From Geopseudomonas aromaticivorans (lineage in GTDB: Bacteria > Pseudomonadota > Gammaproteobacteria > Pseudomonadales > Pseudomonadaceae): DNA of 64,000 nt. The stretch's first letter is position 1, and each line of letters opens with the position of its first letter. The notes below the pieces were generated by a model. That model was not told the origin of the DNA and made no database searches. It saw only the letters and a program-made list of their open reading frames with translations. The stretch covers positions 1-64,000 of the forward strand of contig NZ_JAHRGL010000017.1 in NCBI RefSeq assembly GCF_019097855.1, read 5' to 3'. The position numbers and the translations under genes were made by a program. This document shows positions 36,644 through 46,105 of the stretch, in pieces.

Positions 36644-37918
36644 TCAGTGGGTGCGTTCCAGGTTGCCGAGCAGCGGCGCCGGCCGCGCGTCCGGGCGGGC
36701 CAGCAGCATCTGCACCGTGCCGATGCTGCGCTCGAGGAAGCCGCCCTCGCAGTAGCACAGGTAGAACTCCCACAGCCGGTAGAAGTGCTCGTCGTAGCCG
36801 AGCTGCTCGAGGTGGCCGCGCACGTGGCGCAGGTTGTCGTGCCAGTGGCGCAGGGTGCGCGCGTAGTGGGCGCCGAAGTCCTCGAGGTGCAGCAGGTTCA
36901 TGTCGGTGTCGCGGCTGACGGTGGTCAGCATCGCCTCGATCGACGGCAGCGCGCCACCGGGGAAGATGTAGCGCTGGATGAAGTCGACGCTGTTGCACGC
37001 CTGGCGGTAGCGCTGGTCGCGGATGGTGATGGCCTGCAGCAGCATCAGCCCTTCAGGCTTGAGCAGCTGCGCGCACTGGCGGAAGTACTCCGGCAGGTAG
37101 CGGTGGCCGACCGCCTCGATCATCTCGATCGACACCAGCTTGTCGAACCGGCCATCGAGCTCGCGATAGTCCTTGAGCAGCAGGGTGACCCGATGTTCCA
37201 GACCCATCTCGGCGATGCTCCGGGCGGTGTAGGCGTGCTGCTCGCGTGACAGGGTGGTGGTGGTCACCCGGCAGCCATAGTGGCTGGCGGCGTACAGCGC
37301 CATGCTGCCCCAGCCGGTACCGATCTCCAGGAGGTGGTCGGAGGGCTGCAAATCGAGCTTCTGGCAGATGCGCTCCAGCTTGTTGAGCTGCGCCTGCTCG
37401 AGGCTGTCGTCGGCGGAGAGGAACATCGCCGCCGAGTACATCATGGTGCGGTCGAGGAAGGCCTCGAACAGCTCGTTGCCGAGATCGTAGTGGGCGGCGA
37501 TGTTCTTCTGCGAACCGGCCCGCGAGTTGCGGTTCAGCCAGTGCAGGGCGCGCAGCACGGGCCGGCCGAGGGCGGCCAGGCCACCCTCGAGGGCGTCGAG
37601 CACCTCGAGGTTGGCGACGAACACGCGGATCACCGCGGTCAGGTCCGGGCTGCTCCAGTAGCCGTGGATGTAGGCCTCGCCGGCGCCGATCGAACCGTTG
37701 CCGGCGACCAGGCCCCAGGCGGCGCTGTGGTGGATGTGGATTTCGCCATGCAGCGCGGCGTGCGGATCGCCGAAGCTGTGGCGCTCGTCGCCCTCGACCA
37801 GCAGCAGGCGGCCACGGCGCAGCTGGCCGAGCTGGCGCAGCACCGCGCGGCGCAGCAGGCCGGCGGCGAGGCCATCGGCAAGACGGGCGCGGGAGGCGGT
37901 CAGACTAGAGGTCTTCAT
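36644..37918 (-). CDS. Cfa-family SAM-dependent fatty-acyl methyltransferase
   Basis: A 424-residue member of the cyclopropane-fatty-acid synthase family: NIAAHYDLGNELFEAFLD near 140, the SAM motif LLEIGTGWGSMALYA near 195, EMIEAVGHRYLPEYF near 265 and QAITIRDQRY near 300. Genuine Cfa and UfaM-type methyltransferases look alike. The neighbours (FAD oxidase, DUF1365, SDR) resemble the Rhodobacter photo-oxidative stress set linked with furan fatty acids, so a UfaM-like role is my inference. Last gene of the eight-gene operon. Confidence 0.85.
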   Translation of the reverse strand: MKTSSLTASRARLADGLAAGLLRRAVLRQLGQLRRGRLLLVEGDERHSFGDPHAALHGEIHIHHSAAWGLVAGNGSIGAGEAYIHGYWSSPDLTAVIRVFVANLEVLDALEGGLAALGRPVLRALHWLNRNSRAGSQKNIAAHYDLGNELFEAFLDRTMMYSAAMFLSADDSLEQAQLNKLERICQKLDLQPSDHLLEIGTGWGSMALYAASHYGCRVTTTTLSREQHAYTARSIAEMGLEHRVTLLLKDYRELDGRFDKLVSIEMIEAVGHRYLPEYFRQCAQLLKPEGLMLLQAITIRDQRYRQACNSVDFIQRYIFPGGALPSIEAMLTTVSRDTDMNLLHLEDFGAHYARTLRHWHDNLRHVRGHLEQLGYDEHFYRLWEFYLCYCEGGFLERSIGTVQMLLARPDARPAPLLGNLERTH

Positions 37919-38702
37919 GGGCTTGCTCCTGGATCCGGGTGGCGACGCGACAGTCGCCGTCCGCCGGCTGATGGGAGAACAGCGGCACGCGCTTGAGCGC
38001 CAGGCGCAGGGCCTGCCAGTAGATGCCGAGCACGGTTTTCGCGCTCATCCACGGGAAGGCGCGCAGGTGGCGATGCAGGCCGGCGCGATCCAGCGGGCTG
38101 CGCTCGAGGGTGAGGGTGGCGTCGAACAGGCGGCCCTCGGCGTCGTGGTCTTCCATGTGCACGCCGAGGCGCTGCCCCGGTGCGCTGAAATGCATGCGGT
38201 ACTCCAGCTCGCGCGGCAGGAACGGCGAGACGTGGAAGGCCTTGGCCACCGCGAAGTGCTGGCTGCCACTGCCCGCGGCCGGCAGCACGTAGTGGTAGCG
38301 CTCACGCCAGGGCGTGTTGCTGACCTCGCAGAGGATCGCCGCCAGCTGGCCGCCTTCGTCGAAGCAGTAGAAGAAGCTCACCGGGTTGAAGGTCAGTCCC
38401 CAGCAGCGTGGCTGGGTGAGCAGGCAGATGCGCCCCTGCGGCGCGTGGCCCAGCGCCTGGGCGACGCACTGGCGCACCGCATCGCTGAGCGCCATGCCCT
38501 GGCCGGTGAGCTGCGGCAGGTAGTCGCCCTGGCGAAACGACAGCAGCGCGAAGCGGCCGGGTCCGACCAGCGGCGACAGCCCGAACAGTGCCTCCTGCTC
38601 GCTGAGGTCGAGGTACAGCAGGCCGATGCGATAGCGGAACGCGTGCGCCCGCGGACGCACGCGCCGATGGCGCACCCAGCCGCTGTACAGCGCGCTGTTC
38701 AC
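37905..38702 (-). CDS. DUF1365 protein
   Basis: A 265-residue protein from a GTG at 38700-38702 that overlaps the preceding stop by 4 nt. Family features: SGWVRHRRVRPRAHAFRYR at the N terminus, TQPRCWGLTFNPVSFFYCFD near 110 and KAFHVSPFLP near 165. DUF1365 genes nearly always sit beside an FAD-dependent oxidase and a Cfa-type methyltransferase, as here, and probably act on unsaturated acyl chains. No catalytic mechanism is known to me. Confidence 0.9.
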   Translation of the reverse strand: MNSALYSGWVRHRRVRPRAHAFRYRIGLLYLDLSEQEALFGLSPLVGPGRFALLSFRQGDYLPQLTGQGMALSDAVRQCVAQALGHAPQGRICLLTQPRCWGLTFNPVSFFYCFDEGGQLAAILCEVSNTPWRERYHYVLPAAGSGSQHFAVAKAFHVSPFLPRELEYRMHFSAPGQRLGVHMEDHDAEGRLFDATLTLERSPLDRAGLHRHLRAFPWMSAKTVLGIYWQALRLALKRVPLFSHQPADGDCRVATRIQEQAHEDL

Positions 38703-39946
38703 AGCGTTTCTCCGAAGGCTTCGGCCACGCGCAGGGCGCTGACCACGCCGTCCTCGTGGAAGCCGTTGGCCCAGTAGGCGCCGCAGTAGTAGCTGTGTTG
38801 CGCGCCGTGCAGTTCGCCCCAGCGCGCCTGGGCGGCGATGCCGGCCAGGCTGTACTGCGGGTGGGCGTACTTGAAGCGGCCGAGCACCCGCTGCGGGTCG
38901 ATGGCCAGGTTCTGGTTGAGGCTGACGCACAGGGTCTGCGGCGCCTGGAGGCCCTGGAGGATGTTCATGTTGTAGGTCAGCGCCGCCGGCTGGCGCGGGT
39001 CGCCGCCGAGGCGGTAGTTCCAGCTGGCCCAGGCCAGCCGGCGGCGCGGCAGCAGGCTAGTGTCGGTGTGCAGCAGCACGTCGTTGTCGGCGTAGGGCAG
39101 GGCGCCGAGGATCTCGCGCTCGGCGCGGCTGGGCGCGGCGAGCAGGGCCAGCGCCTGGTCGCTGTGGCAGGCGAACACGACCTTGTCGAAGCGCTCGCGG
39201 CCGGCGGCGCTGTGCACCGTGACGCCGTCGGCGTCGCGCTCGACCCTCAGCACCGGGCAGTTGAGGCGGATGGCGTCGGCAAAGCCCGCGGTCAGCGGCT
39301 CGATGTAGCTGCGCGAGCCACCCTTGATCACCCGCCACTGCGGACGGTCGTTGACCGACAGCAGGCCGTGGTTCTTGAAGAAGCGCACGAAGAACTCCAG
39401 CGGGAACTCCAGCATGCCGGCCAGCGACATCGACCAGATCGCCGCGCCCATCGGCACGATGTAATGGTCTATGAAGCGCCGGCCATAGGCGCGCTCGGCC
39501 AGGTAGCGGCCGAGGGTGATGCCGGCCGGCAGGCGGCCGCTGCCCAGATCCGCCAGCGCCTCGCGGTTGAAGCGCAGGATGTCGCGCAGCATGCCCCAGA
39601 AGCGCGGCGACAGCAGGTTGCTGCGCTGGGCGAACAGGCTGTTGAGGGTGTTGCCGTTGTACTCCAAGCCACTGCGCGGCTCATGCACCGAGAAGCTCAT
39701 CTCGGTCGGCTGCGAGGCGACCCCCAGTTGGTCGAGCAGGCGGATGAAGTTGGGATAGGTCCAGTCGTTGAAGACGATGAAGCCGGTGTCGATGGCATGG
39801 CGGCGGCCATCCAGCGTGACATCCACGGTATGGGTGTGCCCGCCGATCCAGTCGCCGGCCTCGAACACGGTCAGTTCGTGCTGGCGCGCGAGCAGATGGG
39901 CGGTGGTCAGGCCGGCGATGCCGGTGCCGACTATGGCGACTCTCAT
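38699..39946 (-). CDS. FAD-dependent amine-oxidase-type oxidoreductase
   Basis: A 415-residue flavoprotein with the FAD-binding motif VAIVGTGIAGLTTAHLL at residues 3-19, EAGDWIGGHTHTV near 30 and AIDTGFIVFNDWTYP near 51. Part of the conserved FAD oxidase-DUF1365-Cfa set (compare UfaO/UfaD in Rhodobacter, by inference). The start overlaps the SDR stop and the stop overlaps the DUF1365 start, both by 4 nt. Confidence 0.9.
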   Translation of the reverse strand: MRVAIVGTGIAGLTTAHLLARQHELTVFEAGDWIGGHTHTVDVTLDGRRHAIDTGFIVFNDWTYPNFIRLLDQLGVASQPTEMSFSVHEPRSGLEYNGNTLNSLFAQRSNLLSPRFWGMLRDILRFNREALADLGSGRLPAGITLGRYLAERAYGRRFIDHYIVPMGAAIWSMSLAGMLEFPLEFFVRFFKNHGLLSVNDRPQWRVIKGGSRSYIEPLTAGFADAIRLNCPVLRVERDADGVTVHSAAGRERFDKVVFACHSDQALALLAAPSRAEREILGALPYADNDVLLHTDTSLLPRRRLAWASWNYRLGGDPRQPAALTYNMNILQGLQAPQTLCVSLNQNLAIDPQRVLGRFKYAHPQYSLAGIAAQARWGELHGAQHSYYCGAYWANGFHEDGVVSALRVAEAFGETL

Positions 39947-40713
39947 CGGGATACATCCTGGGAAGGGTTGCGGCTCATGCGCCGGAGCAGGGCCAGCTGC
40001 AGGCGCCCGGGCAGGTGGGCGAGTAGCAGCAACAGGGCAATGAACGGGGTGGGGAAGGCGATTTCTAGCGGGCGCTGTTCCAGCCGCGCGGCGATGTGGC
40101 GGGCAGCCTTGTCGGCCGGCCAGCGCATCGGCATGGCGAAGTCGTTCTGGCGGGTCAGCGGGGTATCGACGAAGCCGGGGCTGATCAGGGTGACGGCGAT
40201 GCCTTCGGCGGCCAGGTCGACGCGCAGCGACTGCAGCAGGTAGCGCAGCGCCGCCTTGGAAGCGCCATAGGCCTCGGCGCGCGGCAGCGGCAGGAAGGTC
40301 ACCGCGCTGGCCACCCCGGCCAGCAGCGGCTGGTCACCCTTGCGCAGCAGCGGCAGGGCGGCCTCGATGCAGTGGGCGGCGGCCAGCAGGTTGCTGTCCA
40401 TCACCCGCTCGACCATCGCCGCCTCGAAGGCGCGCACGTCGAGATACTCGCAGGTGCCGGCGTTGAGGATGGCCATGTCCAGCGCTCCCCATTCGGCGTC
40501 GATTTGCGCCGCGATGGCGGCCACCGCGGCCGGATCGGTGAGATCGCCCGGCAGCACCAGCACCTGCCCGGGCCAGCGTGCGGCCAGGGCGTCGAGCGGT
40601 TCGCGGCGCCGCGCGCTGAGCGCCAGGCGCTGGCCGCGCTGCAGCAGCTGCTCGGCCAGGGCGGCGCCGATGCCGCTGCTGGCGCCGGTCAGCCAGATGC
40701 GTCTTGCGTTCAT
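39943..40713 (-). CDS. Short-chain dehydrogenase/reductase
   Basis: A 256-residue SDR with TGASSGIGAALA near 9-20, NAGTCEYLDV near 86, the catalytic Ser near 137 in GVASAVT and YGASKAAL (Tyr150, Lys154). The substrate is unknown; the operon context suggests an acyl-chain or lipid-derived carbonyl. Overlaps both neighbours by 4 nt. Confidence 0.9.
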   Translation of the reverse strand: MNARRIWLTGASSGIGAALAEQLLQRGQRLALSARRREPLDALAARWPGQVLVLPGDLTDPAAVAAIAAQIDAEWGALDMAILNAGTCEYLDVRAFEAAMVERVMDSNLLAAAHCIEAALPLLRKGDQPLLAGVASAVTFLPLPRAEAYGASKAALRYLLQSLRVDLAAEGIAVTLISPGFVDTPLTRQNDFAMPMRWPADKAARHIAARLEQRPLEIAFPTPFIALLLLLAHLPGRLQLALLRRMSRNPSQDVSR

Positions 40714-41156
40714 GCCAGCCTCCTCTTCAGCCAGGCGATGGCCCGGCCGAATACCGGCAGGTGCTCGTAGAGCAGCGCGCCGGCGTCGAAATAGTCGCGG
40801 TGGCGGTAGACCCGGCCGTCCTGCCAGAGCAGGTGCGAGCAGCCGTCGACGCGGATCGGTCTCCCGCCGGCCAGGCGCGGGTGGCGGTAGCTCATGCTCC
40901 AGCGCAGGTAGCCCTCGCCCTCGTGCACTTCATCGCAGCCGTGGAACTCGAAGCGCAGCTCCTGCACGTTGGCGTACAGCTCGGCGAAGTAGCGCCGCAG
41001 GGCGGCCAGGCCGCGGATCTCGTGCAGTGGATCGATGAACAGGGCGTCGGCGCTGTACAGCTCGCCGAGGCACTCGAGGCTGTCCTTGTCCAGCGCAGCG
41101 AAGCGGCGGGCGAAGGTGGGCAGGAAGTCGATCATCGTCGAGTCCTCGTCGCTCAT
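40710..41156 (-). CDS. SnoaL-like/NTF2-fold protein
   Basis: A 148-residue small cone-shaped fold protein (FARRFAALDKDSLECLGELY near 15, YSADALFIDPLHEIRG near 34, WSMSYRHPRLAGGRP near 86). Some NTF2-like proteins bind hydrophobic ligands or isomerise them. Start at 41156 gives an ATGA overlap with phrB; a later ATG at 41135 is possible. It is a constant member of the light/photo-oxidative clusters in proteobacteria. Confidence 0.88.
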   Translation of the reverse strand: MSDEDSTMIDFLPTFARRFAALDKDSLECLGELYSADALFIDPLHEIRGLAALRRYFAELYANVQELRFEFHGCDEVHEGEGYLRWSMSYRHPRLAGGRPIRVDGCSHLLWQDGRVYRHRDYFDAGALLYEHLPVFGRAIAWLKRRLA

Positions 41157-42589
41157 GCCGGCGCCTGGTCCAGCGCCTTGAAGGCCGCCAGGGCGCGCTC
41201 GCGCGAACGGGCCAGGTCGACGATCGGCCGCGGGTAGTCGGGCAAGCCGAACAGCCCGCCCAGCGCTGCCGGGTTGTGGATGTCGCGCCTGTCCACTGCG
41301 GCCAGCTCGGGCAGCCACTGGCGGATGAAGGCGCCGTCCGGGTCGAAGCGTTCCGCCTGGGTCAGCGGGTTGAAGATGCGGAAGTAGGGCGCCGCGTCGG
41401 TGCCGGTGGAGGCGCTCCACTGCCAGCCGCCGTTGTTGGCGGCCAGGTCGCCGTCGATCAGCTGGCGCATGAACCAGCGTTCGCCGTGGCGCCAGTCGAT
41501 CAGCAGGTTCTTGGTCAGGAACATGGCGACGATCATGCGCAGGCGGTTGTGCATCCAGCCGGTGGCCAGCAGCTGGCGCATCGCCGCATCGACGATGGGG
41601 ATGCCGGTGCGGCCCTGCTGCCAGGCCTCGAGATCGGCCGGCGCATCGCGCCAGGCCAGCGCCTCGGTTTCCGGGCGGAAGGCGCGGCCCATCGACACCC
41701 GCGGATAGCCGACCAGGATGTGCTTGTAGAACTCGCGCCACAGCAGCTCGCTGATCCAGGTGACCACGCCAGGATTGCCGTCGGCGAATTCGCCGCCGTT
41801 GACCTGCAGCGCGGCGTGCAGGCACTGGCGCGGCGACAGCACGCCGGCCGCCAGATACGGCGACAGGCCGCTGGTGCCGGGCTGGGCGGGGAAGTCGCGC
41901 TCGTTGTGGTACCACTGCAGATGCTGGTCGGCGAAGCTGGCCAGCTGGCGGTGCGCCGCCGCCTCGCCGGCCGGCCACAGCTGGCGCAGGCTCGCGCTCG
42001 GCGTGGGGAAGCCGTCGATGGTCGCGGGCAGCGGATCGCTGGCGATGCCGCTCGCCGCCTGGATGCGCGGCAGTGGCTGCTGCGGCGGCAGGCCCTGCGC
42101 CAGACGCGCATAGCAGGCCTTGCGGAACTGGCTGAACACCTGGAAGTAGCCGCCGCTCTTGGTCAGCACGCTGCCGGGAGCGAACAGCAGCTGGTCGAGA
42201 TGGCTGTGCCAGGCGATCCCGGCGCTCTCCAGCGTGGCCGCCACCACCTGGTCGCGGCGCTGTTCGTGTACGCCGTACTCGGCGTTGACGTGCACCGCGT
42301 CGACGCCGTGCTCGCGGCACAGCTGCAGCAGCACAGCGGGCGCATCGGCCCAGCGCTCGGCCGTGCGCAGCAGCAGCGGGATGTTCAGCGCCGCCAGGTT
42401 CTGGGAGAGCTCAGCCAGGTTGCGCAGCCAGAAGTCGACCTTGCAGGCGGCATCGTCATGTTCACGCCACTGCGCCGGCGCGATCAGCCAGACTGCCAGC
42501 AGCCGGCCGTTGCCGCTGGCCGCCGCGGCGGCCAGGGCGGTGTTGTCGCGCACGCGCAGGTCGCTGCGCAGCCAGACGAGGCGGGTCAT
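41153..42589 (-). CDS. phrB: Deoxyribodipyrimidine photolyase
   Basis: Light-driven repair of cyclobutane pyrimidine dimers. The 478-residue protein begins MTRLVWLRSDLRVRDNTAL, with a photolyase alpha/beta domain (about 1-130), and the FAD-binding helical domain contains SGLSPYLAAGVLSPRQC near 240, WISELLWREFYKHIL near 285 and RMIVAMFLTKNLLIDWRHGE near 355. GAGG lies 9 nt before the ATG at 42587-42589. It follows the MerR regulator by 11 bp and is probably controlled by it. Confidence 0.96.
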   Translation of the reverse strand: MTRLVWLRSDLRVRDNTALAAAAASGNGRLLAVWLIAPAQWREHDDAACKVDFWLRNLAELSQNLAALNIPLLLRTAERWADAPAVLLQLCREHGVDAVHVNAEYGVHEQRRDQVVAATLESAGIAWHSHLDQLLFAPGSVLTKSGGYFQVFSQFRKACYARLAQGLPPQQPLPRIQAASGIASDPLPATIDGFPTPSASLRQLWPAGEAAAHRQLASFADQHLQWYHNERDFPAQPGTSGLSPYLAAGVLSPRQCLHAALQVNGGEFADGNPGVVTWISELLWREFYKHILVGYPRVSMGRAFRPETEALAWRDAPADLEAWQQGRTGIPIVDAAMRQLLATGWMHNRLRMIVAMFLTKNLLIDWRHGERWFMRQLIDGDLAANNGGWQWSASTGTDAAPYFRIFNPLTQAERFDPDGAFIRQWLPELAAVDRRDIHNPAALGGLFGLPDYPRPIVDLARSRERALAAFKALDQAPA

Positions 42590-42600
42590 CGGCATCATCC

Positions 42601-43566
42601 TCAGGGGGCGGCGGCGAACAGGCCGCGCTGGTGCAGGTAGTGGTGGGCGTCGAGCGGCGAGTCGGCCAGCGCCAGGCGCTCGAGGGCGGCCAGCTCGTCG
42701 CGGTGGATCTGCGCGGCCGGGCCGGCGAGCAGCAGCGGCACAGCGCAGCCGGCATGCAGGCGCGGCAGCTGGCGGCGCAGCTGCGCGCTGTCCAGCGCCT
42801 GGCTGGAATACAGCAGCACGGCACGCGGCTGCAGGCGTTCGACGGCGAGGTTCAGCTCGCCCGCCGGCACGCTCCAGTCGAGTACCTCGACCGGGCACTG
42901 GCTGTCGCTGAGCAGCCAGGCGCACAGCCACAGGCCGGGTTCCATCGGCAGCTCCGACAGGTTGGCGAGCAGCACGGGTGCGCCCTGCAGCTGACGGTTG
43001 TTGTGGTAGACCCGCGCGCCGAGGCGGCTGCGCAGCCAGGAGCGCAGGAACACCCGCTCCAGCGCCGCGCCGAACTGGCCCTGCCAGCGCTGCTCCAGCT
43101 CGGCGAGCAACGGCAGCAGCAGGTGGCGGCACAGCGGCTGCGGCGGGTACAGCGCCAGGGCGCGGTTGTAGGCATCGTCGAGGCGGCGCTCGGCCAGCGA
43201 GGCGACGGCCTCGAGCAGCTCGCCGCGCAGACTTTCCCACGGACCGTCGGCGCTGCCGGCAGGTGGCGCATCGTGGTCGAGCAGGTCGCGGATCTGGCTG
43301 ACCGCCACGCCGCGGTTGAGCCAGGTGAGGATCGCCTGGATGCGCTCGACGTGGGCTTGGCCGTACAGGCGGTGACCCTTGGCGGTGCGCTGCGGCATGA
43401 TCAGGCCGTAGCGGCGCTCCCAGGCGCGCAGAGTCACCGGGTTGACGCCGGTCTGCCGCGCCACCTCGCGGATCGGCAGCAGGCCCGCGGCGAGCTCCTC
43501 GGCGCCGAGCTCGGCCGCGTCGTCGGCTGCCAGCGGCAGGTGCGCCATGGCGGTGGTAGCGCTCAT
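42601..43566 (-). CDS. MerR-family regulator resembling class II LitR/CarH
   Basis: A 321-residue regulator. The N-terminal MerR helix-turn-helix (LPIREVARQTGVNPVTLRAW, about 29-48; KGHRLYGQAHVERI near 63) is followed by a helical and Rossmann-like region as in cobalamin-dependent LitR/CarH. The Trp is kept (LEQRWQGQFG), but the following position reads ALERV where cobalamin-binding members have Glu-His, and no DxHxxG is visible. It therefore looks like a class II, cobalamin-free LitR. Placed between the DUF523/DUF1722 gene (4-nt overlap) and phrB, it probably represses this operon in the dark. Confidence 0.82.
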   Translation of the reverse strand: MSATTAMAHLPLAADDAAELGAEELAAGLLPIREVARQTGVNPVTLRAWERRYGLIMPQRTAKGHRLYGQAHVERIQAILTWLNRGVAVSQIRDLLDHDAPPAGSADGPWESLRGELLEAVASLAERRLDDAYNRALALYPPQPLCRHLLLPLLAELEQRWQGQFGAALERVFLRSWLRSRLGARVYHNNRQLQGAPVLLANLSELPMEPGLWLCAWLLSDSQCPVEVLDWSVPAGELNLAVERLQPRAVLLYSSQALDSAQLRRQLPRLHAGCAVPLLLAGPAAQIHRDELAALERLALADSPLDAHHYLHQRGLFAAAP

Positions 43567-44522
43567 ATCGCGTTGCGCAGGCTGAGGGCTTCCGGATGCG
43601 GCTGCATGTACGCCTGCACGGCGATGTAGCGGTCCGGGTGGCGGCGGAAGTGGTGCTTGAGCAGGGTCAGCGGCACCACCAGCGGCACCACGCCACTGCG
43701 GTACTGCGCGATCAACTGCTGGATCTCGTGGCGCTCCTCGCTGGGCAGGGCGCGGCGCAGGTAGCCGGACAGGTGCTGCAGGACGTTGGCGTGGGTGCCG
43801 CGGGTGGCGCACTTCTGCAGCGCCGCCATCAGCGCGGCGAAGTAGCGCGGACCCAGTTCGGCGGGGTCGTGCTCGCCGATGCCGGCCAGCAGGCGACCCA
43901 GCTCGCGGTACTTGAGCGGGTTGTGGGCCATCAGCAGGTACTTGTGCCGCGAGTGGAAGGCGATGATCGCCTTGCGGGTCAGCCCCTCGGCGCACAGGCG
44001 CTGCCAGTCGCCATAGGCGTAGACGCGGGCGATGAAGTTCTCGCGCAATACCGGGTCGTTGAGGCGGCCGTCTTCCTCGATCGGCAACTCCGGGCGCAGG
44101 CGGGCGAAGGTGGCGGTGAACAGGCCCTGGCCGTGCTCGGCCGGGCGGCCGTTGGCCTGGTAGACCTTGACCCGCTCCATGCCGCAGGAGGGCGATTTCT
44201 GCATGACGATTAGGCCGCTGATGTCGGTCAGCTCGGCGGCCATGCGCTCGCCGTAGGCGACCAGCGGCGCGCTGACGTCACGCTCGCGGCTGACGGTGCC
44301 GACCGCGCGCGGTGCCTGCGGATCGCCGACCAGGCGGATCGGCTCGCGGGGGATGCCGAGGCCGATGGCCACTTCCGGGCACAGCGGCTGGAAGTCGAAG
44401 TACTGCGCCAAGGTCTGGCGGCACAGTTGCGATTGCTTGTGCCCGCCGTTGTAGCGCACCTCGTTGCCGAGCAGGCAGGCGCTGATGGCGAGTTTGAGGC
44501 GGGGCGGCTGGACGCTGGACAT
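43563..44522 (-). CDS. DUF523-DUF1722 (YbgA) fusion protein
   Basis: 319 residues from the ATG at 44520-44522. N-terminal DUF523 with ISACLLGNEVRYNGGHK near 13, CPEV near 48 and KSPSCGMERVKVY near 108, whose Cys may bind metal. C-terminal DUF1722 with FHSRHKYLLMAHNP near 185 and the Arg/His-rich end. E. coli YbgA, adjacent to phr, is the DUF1722 half. Function unknown but tightly linked to photolyases. First gene of the eight-gene leftward operon. Confidence 0.9.
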   Translation of the reverse strand: MSSVQPPRLKLAISACLLGNEVRYNGGHKQSQLCRQTLAQYFDFQPLCPEVAIGLGIPREPIRLVGDPQAPRAVGTVSRERDVSAPLVAYGERMAAELTDISGLIVMQKSPSCGMERVKVYQANGRPAEHGQGLFTATFARLRPELPIEEDGRLNDPVLRENFIARVYAYGDWQRLCAEGLTRKAIIAFHSRHKYLLMAHNPLKYRELGRLLAGIGEHDPAELGPRYFAALMAALQKCATRGTHANVLQHLSGYLRRALPSEERHEIQQLIAQYRSGVVPLVVPLTLLKHHFRRHPDRYIAVQAYMQPHPEALSLRNAI

Positions 44523-44544
44523 GGTGGGCACCTGGGCTGCGGCT

Positions 44545-44641
44545 TGTACAGCAGCGCGGGCGCAACCTGTACAAGCAAAGGTTTCTGTACAACACGGCCT
44601 TATCATAGGGTATGTGTTGTACAGGTCAAATGCTTTGTACA
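44545..44641. promoter_or_regulatory. Cluster of five TGTACA operators
   Basis: TGTACA occurs at 44545, 44568, 44586, 44618 and 44636. The pairs 44568/44586 and 44618/44636 both have exactly 18-bp pitch (TGTACA-N12-TGTACA). They surround the promoter of the eight-gene operon. A matching pair occurs at 45960-45983. The MerR/LitR-like protein is the obvious candidate ligand. Confidence 0.8.
44602..44629 (-). promoter_or_regulatory. Sigma-70 promoter of the photolyase operon
   Basis: On the minus strand TTGACC (44629-44624) and TATGAT (44607-44602) are separated by 16 bp. One TGTACA operator half-site (44618-44623) lies in the spacer immediately after the -35 box, and others flank both sides. 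The start of the first gene is 80 bp downstream. The arrangement suggests repression by occupancy. Confidence 0.75.
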
Positions 44642-44702
44642 GCTTTTGTATTGCTTTGGATGAGTGGTGCGCGGGTCGACCGCTGGCAGGACGCGGCGCG
44701 GG

Positions 44703-45924
<1,222 letters not shown>

Positions 45925-45959
45925 TTACCGGGACTACAGGCTAACCCTTGGACTTAACT

Positions 45960-45983
45960 TGTACAATATGTGATTCTTGTACA
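45960..45983. promoter_or_regulatory. TGTACA-N12-TGTACA operator
   Basis: TGTACA at 45960-45965 and 45978-45983, the same 18-bp pitch as the two pairs at 44568-44641. It lies between the divergent FAD oxidoreductase (start 45912) and TIGR01777 gene (start 46106) and could control either or both. Confidence 0.78.
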
Positions 45984-46105
45984 GAATGGACCTGTCCAAT
46001 CCAGCCATGAACCCGGCCACTGCACAGGGCACCCTGCCTGGCCGGTAATTGCAGTGTGGACCAGACTGTGAACTGACGCATGCACAACGACAAGGAGATA
46101 CCGCG

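Noticed and set aside
35927-37249. 440-codon plus-strand frame over the DUF2878 and Cfa-type genes
   Set aside because: Low-complexity Gln/Arg/Gly sequence antisense to two good genes; it also crosses an intergenic palindrome.
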